Shown here one piece after another: positions 24,216 through 30,952 of a DNA stretch of 52,565 bases. Under the pieces are notes generated by a model that searched no databases, was not told the DNA's origin, and saw only the letters and a program-made list of their open reading frames with translations. Where the stretch lies: positions 1-52,565 of the forward strand of contig JAJTHN010000034.1 in NCBI GenBank assembly GCA_021297895.1, given 5' to 3'. The position numbers were made by a program, and so were the translations under genes. The first letter of the stretch is position 1, and the number at the start of each line of letters is the position of its first letter. The DNA is from Phycisphaeraceae bacterium. GTDB taxonomy: Bacteria; Planctomycetota; Phycisphaerae; Phycisphaerales; UBA1924.

Positions 24216-25496
24216 ATGAGCATCACGTTTCCCGGGGGCTTTCGTGCGTGGGGAACTCGGGCGGGGATCAAGCCCTCCGGCAAGCCGGATCTGGCGATGA
24301 TCGTGCGCGACGGCCCGAGCGACCGCGCGGGCTCGGCGATGGTCTTTACGCGCAGCGTCATCGTCGGCGCTCCGGTGATCATCGGGCGAGAGGCCCGTGC
24401 ATCGCTGCTGTCGCCGGTGGGCTCGCCCGGCCGGCTCGCGGCGTTGCGCGCGGTGCTGGTCAACGCGGGCAACAGCAACTCGGCGACGGGCCAGCCGGGC
24501 ATCGACGATGCGCGGGCGTGCATGAGCGCCGCGGCGGCGCTTCTGGGGTGCGACGCCCGCGAAGTCCTGCCCAGCAGCACGGGCATCATCGGGCGGCCTC
24601 TGCCGGTGGACAAAATCACGCGGCAACTGCCCGAGCTGCACGCGTCGCTGGCCCGCGGCGATGAGGCCGATCGACGGGCCGCCGAGGCGATCATGACCAC
24701 CGACATGCGCCCGAAGACTTCGCGGCGCGAGGTCGTCATCGACGGGGCAACCATCCGCATCGGCGCGATCGCCAAGGGCTCGGGCATGATCGCCCCGCGG
24801 CTGGATTCAGCGCGCGGCCCATCGGCCCCTTCGGCCACGATGCTGGCGTTCATCACCACCGACGCGTGCGTCGCTTCCGCCGACCTGCAGGACCTGCTCG
24901 AGCGCACCAGCGGCGCATCGTTCGAGCGGATCAGCGTCGACAATCACCCTTCATGCTCGGACACGGTCGTGTGCGTGGCCTCCGGTGCGAGCCCCGGGCC
25001 GCGGCTGGTGCCGGGCACGGCGGGGTTCGTCGCCTTCGCCTCGGCCATGGCGGAGGTGTGCGATGAACTGTCCATGGCGATCATCCGCGATGGCGAGGGG
25101 GCCACGCGGATCTTCCGCGTGCGCGTGCGCGGGGCGGCGCGCGAGGCCGATGCGGCGATGATCGCGCGCGAGGTGGTCAACTCCCCGCTGGTCAAGTGCG
25201 CGATCCACGGGCGCGACCCCAACTGGGGCCGTCTGGTCACCGCCGCGGGCAACGCGGGCGTGAGTTTCGACCCGCACCTGGCGAGCCTGAAGATCGGCCC
25301 GGTGGAGGTCTTCCGTGCCGGCGTGCCGATCACCCCGGCCCTGAGCGACCCGCGGCTGAAGGACGCGATGTCCGGCGGTGCTCAGGGGCTGGTCGAGTGC
25401 GAACTGACCATCGGCGACGGCCCCGGCGAGTCGTTCATGATCGGCTGCGACCTCAGCCGCGAGTACGTGACGATCAACGCCGACTACACGACCTAG
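24216..25496 (+). CDS. argJ: Arginine biosynthesis bifunctional protein ArgJ
   Basis: 426 residues. An ornithine acetyltransferase, possibly also N-acetylglutamate synthase, of the arginine pathway. It self-cleaves before a catalytic threonine. Blocks: VLVNAGNSNSATGQPG, LPSSTGIIGRPLP, KGSGMIAP, SATMLAFITTDA, and VKCAIHGRDPNWGRLVTAAGNAG. The nucleophile should be Thr208 after Ala207. Between the conserved IAP and ATML there are twelve residues (RLDSARGPSAPS) where the family normally has two. The ATG at 24216 gives normal length, but the frame is open back to a GTG at 24081 through a 21-base repeat array, so an N-terminal extension is not excluded. It is probably co-transcribed with lptD and convergent with the FN3 protein. 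Confidence 0.9.
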   Translation: MSITFPGGFRAWGTRAGIKPSGKPDLAMIVRDGPSDRAGSAMVFTRSVIVGAPVIIGREARASLLSPVGSPGRLAALRAVLVNAGNSNSATGQPGIDDARACMSAAAALLGCDAREVLPSSTGIIGRPLPVDKITRQLPELHASLARGDEADRRAAEAIMTTDMRPKTSRREVVIDGATIRIGAIAKGSGMIAPRLDSARGPSAPSATMLAFITTDACVASADLQDLLERTSGASFERISVDNHPSCSDTVVCVASGASPGPRLVPGTAGFVAFASAMAEVCDELSMAIIRDGEGATRIFRVRVRGAAREADAAMIAREVVNSPLVKCAIHGRDPNWGRLVTAAGNAGVSFDPHLASLKIGPVEVFRAGVPITPALSDPRLKDAMSGGAQGLVECELTIGDGPGESFMIGCDLSREYVTINADYTT

Positions 25497-25559
25497 GCCG
25501 GGGCGGCCAAATGAAGAAACGTTCAAATGGTCAAATGACCAAATGAAGACAAGGACAAA

Positions 25560-25589
25560 CGGCCGCGCGATCTGGCGATCGCGCGGCCG
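25560..25589. terminator. Strong hairpin between argJ and the FN3-protein gene
   Basis: A perfect 13-bp stem (CGGCCGCGCGATC/GATCGCGCGGCCG) with a TGGC loop between two convergent genes. It could terminate transcription from both sides, although neither side has a long T-run. Confidence 0.65.
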
Positions 25590-25616
25590 GGGGTGAACAG
25601 TGTGCCTTCTCTGATT

Positions 25617-25644
25617 TGAACTTTGAGCTCTGAACTTTGAGCTT
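25617..25644 (-). repeat. 14-base tandem duplication beside the terminator
   Basis: TGAACTTTGAGCTC and TGAACTTTGAGCTT lie head to tail between the FN3-protein stop and the terminator. A second AT-rich cluster with three AAATG elements is on the other side (25510-25546). Both are strikingly AT-rich for this sequence. Confidence 0.7.
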
Positions 25645-25658
25645 TGGCGTCTCGCCAC

Positions 25659-26336
25659 TCACGCGGCGAGCTTCACGACCGACACCGAGCGCTCCCCGGC
25701 GCTGCCGCCGATGACGACGGTGAAGATCGGGCTGTCGGCGCCGCGGACCGAGCCACGCTGGCCGTAGATGATGTATTGCATGTTCGTGCTCCCGGCCGGC
25801 AGGGTGTCATCGATGAACGTCTTGACCACCGAGCGGGTGCTGGTGGCGGTGCCGATGAACGAGAAGTTGCTTTCGGTGGCGAGCTTGCGGCGGATCAGGA
25901 AGCTCGTGCCGCTTCCGCTGTTGACCGCGCGGAAAGACAAGGTGAGCTGGCCGGTCGGGGAGATCGTTGCGTTCAGATCGGTGGGCTGCGCGGGGGGCGG
26001 AGCGGGGGTGCGGGCCGCGGGCGCGGGGATCTGGGCGAGCGCGTAGACGTTCGGGTTGTTTGTTGCCTCGGCGAAGAGGCGGATCTTCTGCACCGCGTCG
26101 CTCAGCCGGGTCCGCATGGTGCGGGTGCTGGTGCGCAGGGCCTCGGTGGCGGCCTTGCTGGCGGCCCGCGCCTTGACGGCGTTGTCGTTGCTGGTGCTGA
26201 AGCCGTCGTTGGCGTCCTCAAGGGCCGAAACTTCGCTGGCGGTCAGACCAATCTGGGTGGCCAAGACCGACCAGACGCCGACCCGCGCGGCAGAGAACTC
26301 GTACACCTCAAGAGCCTTATCCGGAATGACGCTCAT
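25659..26336 (-). CDS. Fibronectin-type-III-like protein with helical N-terminal domain
   Basis: 225 residues with no signal peptide. Residues 1-110 are helical and alanine-rich (EFSAARVGVWSVLATQIGLT, then SKAATEALRTSTRTMRTRLSD) and end in VQKIRLFAEATNNPNVYALAQIP. A Pro/Ala linker (PAPAARTPAPPPAQP) leads to a beta-rich domain of about 95 residues (TDLNATISPTGQLTLSFRA, FLIRRKLATESNFSFIGTA, FIDDTLPAGSTNMQYIIYGQ) with a fibronectin-III-like strand pattern. GGAGG is 8 bases before the ATG. The start overlaps the stop of the heptad-repeat gene by 4 bases (ATGA). It is the last gene of the sigma-kinase unit. Its function is unknown; binding a partner or surface is an inference. Confidence 0.82.
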   Translation of the reverse strand: MSVIPDKALEVYEFSAARVGVWSVLATQIGLTASEVSALEDANDGFSTSNDNAVKARAASKAATEALRTSTRTMRTRLSDAVQKIRLFAEATNNPNVYALAQIPAPAARTPAPPPAQPTDLNATISPTGQLTLSFRAVNSGSGTSFLIRRKLATESNFSFIGTATSTRSVVKTFIDDTLPAGSTNMQYIIYGQRGSVRGADSPIFTVVIGGSAGERSVSVVKLAA

Positions 26337-26935
26337 TGCTGGACCTCCGTGCTGCGCTGCGGCGGGCATTTCGTGACCGGCGCTAACGCGTTCCATGCGT
26401 GCGGGCCGGGCAACACGCCGCGACCGCCGCACGGTGTGCATCGGAATGCCGTGATCATGACTTGAGCCATGCGCATCATCCCGGGGACAGCTTGTGTTCC
26501 CTGATCCGCAACACAAGCCTCGGAGGCCGTGATTTCTGTTTCAACGCCGGCCCCGCCCGATCGCACGAACGCGCTGAACTTGCGCACAACCGCCCCGCTC
26601 GTTGCATCAAACGGAGCATTGGACGCCTCGAACGGAGCGTTCGATGCATCGAATGGAGCGTTTGTCGCATCGAACGGAGCGTTCGTCGCCTCGAACGGAG
26701 TATTCGTCGCCTCGAACGGAGCATTCGATGCATCGAACGGAGCATTCGATGCATCAAACGGAGCGTTCGTCACATCGAACGGAGCATTTGATGCATCGAA
26801 CAGAGCATTCGACGCCTCGAACGGAGCATTCGTCGCATGGAACGGAGCATTCGTCGCCTCGAACGGAGCGTTCGGCACCCCGAACAGACCGCTCCTCGCC
26901 CCTAACAAACCGCTCGCCCCTTCGACAACCCCCAC
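26333..26935 (-). CDS. Protein of tandem seven-residue repeats (NAPF[DE]A[ST])
   Basis: 200 residues from a GTG at 26935, 40 bases after the kinase stop. After about 20 residues come 13 near-perfect heptads of the form N-A-P-F-D/E-A-S/T, covering residues about 21-112. A tail of about 88 residues with several cysteines follows (CVADQ, CTPCGG and KCPP). Evidence that this strand codes: its stop overlaps the FN3 gene start, it is collinear with the kinase, and most repeat variation is conservative in this frame (D/E, S/T) whereas the other strand gives D/V, G/R and S/W changes. Against it: there is no clear Shine-Dalgarno and other frames are also open. I do not recognise the repeat. Confidence 0.5.
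   Translation of the reverse strand: MGVVEGASGLLGARSGLFGVPNAPFEATNAPFHATNAPFEASNALFDASNAPFDVTNAPFDASNAPFDASNAPFEATNTPFEATNAPFDATNAPFDASNAPFEASNAPFDATSGAVVRKFSAFVRSGGAGVETEITASEACVADQGTQAVPGMMRMAQVMITAFRCTPCGGRGVLPGPHAWNALAPVTKCPPQRSTEVQQ
26601..26894 (-). repeat. 14-unit, 21-base tandem repeat array
   Basis: Fourteen head-to-tail units of exactly 21 bases with no insertions or deletions; the unit is approximately GCATCGAACGGAGCRTTCGAT. Units differ at a few positions, mostly third codon positions. The last unit (26874-26894) is the most diverged. No length change breaks the codon phase, which argues for selection on the protein. Confidence 0.9.
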
Positions 26936-26974
26936 CGTCGAGCCGCCGCCCTCTGCCGAGCGCCCGGGAGAGGG

Positions 26975-29900
26975 TCACGGCCACTCGATCGTGATCCCCG
27001 GGAACCGAGCCCGAACGGCGGCGACGCCTTCCGCGGTGACCTTGGTGCCTCGAAGATCGAGGGTGGTCAGGTTCTTCAGCCCCGTGTCCGCCACCGCCAG
27101 GGTCTTGAGGCCATTGTCGGTGATCTTGGTGCTCCACAGGTTGAGCGTCGTCAGGTTCTTCAGGCCAGTGTCCGCCGCCGCGAGGGCCTTGAGGCCGTCG
27201 TCGGTGATGGCGGTGAAGGAGAGATGGAGCGTCGTCAGGTTCTTCAGCCCCGTCTCCGCCGCCGCCAGGGTCTTGAAGCCCTTGTCGGTGATCTTGGTGC
27301 TCGATAGGTTGAGCGTCGTCAGGTTCTTCAGGCCCGTCTCCGCCGCCGAAAGGGCCTTGAGGCCGTCTTCGGTGATGGCGGTGCTATAGAGGTTGAGCGT
27401 GGTCAGGTTCTTCAGGCCCGTGTCCGCCGCCGCGAGAGCCTTGAGGCCTTCGTCGGTGACTTCGGTGCCGTAGAGGTTGAGCGTGGTCAGGTTCTTCAGA
27501 CCCGTGTCCGCTGCCGCGAGGGCCTTGAGGCCATCGGCGGTCACCTTGGTGTCCCGCAGGTCGAGCGTCGTCAGGTTCTTCAGGCCCGTGTCCTCGGCGG
27601 CCAAGTCCTTGAGGCCGTCGGCGCCGATGGCGGTGTTTGAGAGATCGAGCGTCGTCAAGTTCTTCAGCCCCGTGTCCGCCGCCGCCAGGGTCTTGAGGCC
27701 ATTGTCGGTGATCTTGGTGCTCGACAGGTTGAGCGTCGTCAGGTTCTTCAGGCCCGTCTCCGCCGCCGAAAGGGCCTTGAGGCCGTCATCGGTGATGCGG
27801 GTGCCGCCGAGGCCGAGCGTGGTCAGGTTTCTCAGGCCCGTGTCCGCCGCCGCGAGAGCCTTGAGGCCTTCGTCGGTGACGCTGGTGCTGGAGAGGTTGA
27901 GCGTGGTCAGGTTCTTCAGACCCGTGTCCGCTGCCGCGAGGGCCTTGAGGCCGTCGGCGGTAACGTTGGTCCAGGAGAGGTCGAGCGTCGTCAGGTTACT
28001 CAGGCCCGTGTCCGCCGCCGCGAGGGCCTTGAGGCCATCGGCGGTGACCTTGGTGTCCCGCAGGTCGAGCGTCGTCAGGTTCTTCAGCCCGGTGTCCGCG
28101 GCGGCCAAGGCCTTGAGGCCGTCGGCGCCGATGGCGGTGTTTGAGAGGTCGAGAGTCGTCAGGTTCTTCAGGCCCGTGTCCGTCGCCGCCAAGGCCTTGA
28201 GGCCGCCGGAGGTGATGGCGGGGTCGTAGAGTTCGAGCACTATCAGGTTCTTCAGACCTGTGTCCGCCGCCGCGAGCGCCTTGAGGCTGGCGTCGGTGAA
28301 GTTTCTCCCCACGACGTAAAGCGTTCGCAGTTTCTTCAGCGCGGTCTCCGGTTCCGCGAGGGTCTTGAATACATCCGGAGTGACCTTCCCCCCCACGCTC
28401 AAGCTCGTTCGCTCCGCGATGCCCGGCAATCGCCCGAGGTGACGCAACGCGCGCTCCGTCGGTTCGGCGAAGAAGACCAAATCGAACTCGCCTGTCCCGT
28501 ACGTCGCGCACGCCGCGAATGCCGCCGCATCCAGGACCAGTTCCGCCTGCCGCTCCGCCTCCGCCGCGCTGGCCCTGGCGGCTTCTGCCTGCTGCGCCTC
28601 GCGGCGCGAAGCGCGCACGGCCATGTCCGCGAAGATGATCACCGTCGTTCCCGCCGCCATCACCACCGCCGCGATGCTGCTCAGCGCCAGCACCGCCACC
28701 TTGTTCCTGCGAACGAACTTCCTGATGCGGTACGCCCTGCTCACCGGCGCCGCGATGACCGGTTCGCCCGCGAGATGTCTGGCCACATCATCGCCCAGAG
28801 CGCTGGCCGTCTCGTACCGTCGGGCCCGCTCCTTTTCCAGCGCGCGCATGACGATCCAGTCCAGTTCGCCGCGCACCAGCGCGCCCAGCCTCGCCGGTTC
28901 GGCCCCGCGGCTGGCGGCGGTCGCGGCGAGTCTGTCCAGCGAGCGCGAGAGCCTGATGCTGGGCGAGGGCGGTTCCTCCTCGCGGATGATGCGCCGCATC
29001 TCATCGAACGCGGCCCTGCGCAGACGCTCGCTGTCGATGGGCGTGCTCCCCGTGAGCAGCTCGTAGAGCAGCACGCCCAGGGCGTACACATCCGTGCGCG
29101 TGTCGATGTCCGGCGAGCCCTCGGCCTGTTCCGGGCTCATGTACTCCGGAGTTCCAAGGAGCGTGCGATGCTCCGTGAACAGCGTGCGGTCGGTCAGGCC
29201 GCCCCCCGCCAGCCCCGCGCCCCCCGTGGCCTTGGCGATGCCGAAGTCGATGACCTTCGCGAAGGGCTTGTCATCGACCATGCTCACCAGCACGTTCCCC
29301 GGCTTGAGGTCGCGGTGGATGATGCCCTTTGTGTGCGCGTGCTGAACCGCCGAGCAGACCTGCCGGAAGACCGTCAGACGATCGGCGATGCTCAGGGCGT
29401 GCGCATCGGCGAAGGTGGTGATCGGATCGCCGATGACGTACTCCATCACGAAGTACGGCAGCCCGCCGCCACCGCCCGGTGCATGTCCGCGCTCGCCCGT
29501 GGCCGGGCCGCGCTCGCCCGGGCCGCCGTCCGCCGCCGCGGTGCCCACGCCCGCCAGCGGCGTCACCCCGCCATCGAGCACGCGGGCGATGTGCGGGTGG
29601 TCCATCAGCGCCAGCGCCTGCCGCTCGGCCTCGAACCGCGCGATGATCGCCTTGGAATCCATCCCCGGCTTGATGATCTTCAGCGCCACGCGACGGCGCA
29701 CCGGCTCGGTCTGCTCGGCCATGTACACCGTGCCGAAGCCCCCTTCGCCGATGATCTGCAGCAGCTTGTACCGGCCGATCATCGTGCCGACCCTGCTCTG
29801 GGCGTACGGGTCCGAGGGGCCGGTCGTGCTCATCGCCGCCACCGCCGCGGCCGCTCCGGCGGTGCGCACGATCGACAACGTCCTGGCCGAAAGCAGAGAC

Positions 29901-30028
29901 TCGACCTCGCGCCGCAGTTCCGCATCGCCGGCGCAGAGCCGCTCGACCAGCGCCCCGCGCTCGGCCATCGGCACGGCCAGGGCCGCGTTGAACGTGTCCT
30001 TGATGCGCTCCCATCGTGTGCCGGTCAT
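26975..30028 (-). CDS. Transmembrane Hanks-type Ser/Thr kinase with 16 leucine-rich repeats
   Basis: 1017 residues. An N-terminal helical module (WERIKDTFNAALAVPMAERG, ELRREVESLLSA) precedes a Hanks kinase domain at about 75-365 with GEGGFGTVYMAE, catalytic HRDLKPGNVL, IDFGIAKA and GTPEYMSPEQAEG. One membrane segment lies at about 443-468 (VAVLALSSIAAVVMAAGTTV). The outer part, after a short linker, has 16 leucine-rich repeats of 28 residues (about 565-1015), consensus LDLSxTxITADGLKALAAADTG. This is a receptor-kinase plan, with the LRRs presumably sensing outside the cytoplasm. The ATG at 30028 overlaps the sigma-factor stop by 4 bases. Its likely substrate is that sigma factor, by analogy with the ECF43/PknT pair. 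Confidence 0.93.
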   Translation of the reverse strand: MTGTRWERIKDTFNAALAVPMAERGALVERLCAGDAELRREVESLLSARTLSIVRTAGAAAAVAAMSTTGPSDPYAQSRVGTMIGRYKLLQIIGEGGFGTVYMAEQTEPVRRRVALKIIKPGMDSKAIIARFEAERQALALMDHPHIARVLDGGVTPLAGVGTAAADGGPGERGPATGERGHAPGGGGGLPYFVMEYVIGDPITTFADAHALSIADRLTVFRQVCSAVQHAHTKGIIHRDLKPGNVLVSMVDDKPFAKVIDFGIAKATGGAGLAGGGLTDRTLFTEHRTLLGTPEYMSPEQAEGSPDIDTRTDVYALGVLLYELLTGSTPIDSERLRRAAFDEMRRIIREEEPPSPSIRLSRSLDRLAATAASRGAEPARLGALVRGELDWIVMRALEKERARRYETASALGDDVARHLAGEPVIAAPVSRAYRIRKFVRRNKVAVLALSSIAAVVMAAGTTVIIFADMAVRASRREAQQAEAARASAAEAERQAELVLDAAAFAACATYGTGEFDLVFFAEPTERALRHLGRLPGIAERTSLSVGGKVTPDVFKTLAEPETALKKLRTLYVVGRNFTDASLKALAAADTGLKNLIVLELYDPAITSGGLKALAATDTGLKNLTTLDLSNTAIGADGLKALAAADTGLKNLTTLDLRDTKVTADGLKALAAADTGLSNLTTLDLSWTNVTADGLKALAAADTGLKNLTTLNLSSTSVTDEGLKALAAADTGLRNLTTLGLGGTRITDDGLKALSAAETGLKNLTTLNLSSTKITDNGLKTLAAADTGLKNLTTLDLSNTAIGADGLKDLAAEDTGLKNLTTLDLRDTKVTADGLKALAAADTGLKNLTTLNLYGTEVTDEGLKALAAADTGLKNLTTLNLYSTAITEDGLKALSAAETGLKNLTTLNLSSTKITDKGFKTLAAAETGLKNLTTLHLSFTAITDDGLKALAAADTGLKNLTTLNLWSTKITDNGLKTLAVADTGLKNLTTLDLRGTKVTAEGVAAVRARFPGITIEWP
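27010..28330 (-). repeat. Homogenised 84-base LRR repeats within the kinase gene
   Basis: Sixteen consecutive 84-base units with very high DNA identity. Their variable heads show a block duplication: repeats 3-8 (SNTAI, RDTKV, SWTNV, SSTSV, GGTRI, SSTKI) reappear as repeats 9-13 with one unit lost (SNTAI, RDTKV, YGTEV, YSTAI, SSTKI). This points to unequal exchange within the gene. Confidence 0.85.
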
Positions 30029-30771
30029 GATGCAGCCTCCGGATTCTGCAGGTTCCGCTCCAGCCATGCCCTGGCGAAGGCCCAGTCGTTCTTGACCGTG
30101 CGCTGCGAAAGGCTCATGGCCGATGCGATCTGCTCCATCGTCAGCCCCGCGTAGAACTTCAGGCGTACAACCCGGGCCGCGCGGGGGTCCTGAAGCTCCA
30201 AGCGTCCGATCGCTTCATCGAGGGCAACAAAATCCGTCGACTCGTGCGCCGGGTCATCGGCCGTCGTCGGCGGCCCATCGGGCACGCGGGCCGGGGGAGG
30301 AGACGGCCGCGGCGAGAGGGACGAATCGCCCGCCGCGCTGGCCCCCGCGGGTCCGGCGTTGGCCCCCGTGCCCCCCGCCACCGCCCTCGTGTCCCCCGCC
30401 CCGGCGCCCTTCTGCCCCCCACGCTTGATCGCCGCGCGGGCGCGAGCGTGATCGATGAGGATCCGCCGCATCGCCTCCGCCGCCGCCGCGTAGAAGTGCG
30501 CCCGGTGCGCCCACGGAACCTCCCGCGGACCGAGCAGGCGGAGGAAGGCCTCGTGCACAAGGGCCGTGGGCTGGAGCGTGTGGTCGCGGCGTTCGTGCTT
30601 CATCGCCGCGGCCGCCGCCGCGCGAAGCTGCTCGTAGACCATCGGCAGCAGTTCCGCCGCCGCGGCCGAGTCACCATCGGACACGCGCTGGAGAATGATC
30701 GACGCAGGGCCCGCCGCCGGCGAAGCGCCGGACGCGGGTTCACGCTCGGGCGTGGGATCTGAGAATGGCAT
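30025..30771 (-). CDS. ECF-like sigma factor, PF07638/TIGR02999 type
   Basis: 248 residues. Region 2 is represented by AELLPMVYEQLRAAAAAAM and HTLQPTALVHEAFLRLLG, followed by WAHRAHFYAAAAEAMRRILIDHARARAA, the hallmark of the planctomycete/acidobacterial sigma group related to ECF43. A linker of about 75 residues rich in Gly/Ala/Pro is longer than usual. Region 4 is IGRLELQDPRAARVVRLKFYAGLTMEQIASAMSLSQRTVKNDWAFARAWLERNL. The start at 30771 has a -10-like TACCCT six bases upstream. No anti-sigma gene is present; the kinase directly downstream overlaps it, so control by phosphorylation is likely. Confidence 0.9.
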   Translation of the reverse strand: MPFSDPTPEREPASGASPAAGPASIILQRVSDGDSAAAAELLPMVYEQLRAAAAAAMKHERRDHTLQPTALVHEAFLRLLGPREVPWAHRAHFYAAAAEAMRRILIDHARARAAIKRGGQKGAGAGDTRAVAGGTGANAGPAGASAAGDSSLSPRPSPPPARVPDGPPTTADDPAHESTDFVALDEAIGRLELQDPRAARVVRLKFYAGLTMEQIASAMSLSQRTVKNDWAFARAWLERNLQNPEAAS

Positions 30772-30777
30772 CGCCGC

Positions 30778-30783
30778 AGGGTA
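30778..30783 (-). promoter_or_regulatory. Putative -10 element at the head of the sigma-kinase unit
   Basis: On the minus strand TACCCT lies six bases before the sigma-factor ATG at 30771, with no Shine-Dalgarno. It may be the promoter of the whole four-gene unit and leaderless. No clear -35 is seen, so an alternative sigma factor, including its own product, could recognise it. Confidence 0.4.
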
Positions 30784-30952
30784 CCGCCTGAGCCGGGCCG
30801 AACACACCCCCTCACGCCGACCGAGCAAGGGCCTGTGTCCGCGTGGCGATCCGCGTATCCTTCGGGGCCATCGCGAAGGCTCTGGTTCACGGGCGAGCGA
30901 ACCGTCCGCAGATGTCCGGCGCGAGCGGCCAGATCCATGGAGATCGCGCGTC

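Noticed and set aside
26601-26894. Possible CRISPR array
   Set aside because: Units are contiguous 21-mers with no unique spacers, in codon phase, and there are no cas genes.
26529-27389. Plus-strand frame with repeats ASNGAFD/ASNGAFV running into the kinase region
   Set aside because: It is antisense to the kinase end, and its repeat variants are non-conservative (D/V, G/R, S/W) compared with the minus-strand reading.
27477-28229. Plus-strand repetitive frame (VVRFFRPVSAAARALRPS)
   Set aside because: Antisense shadow of the homogenised LRR repeats; no start signals, and the sense strand encodes a clear LRR domain.
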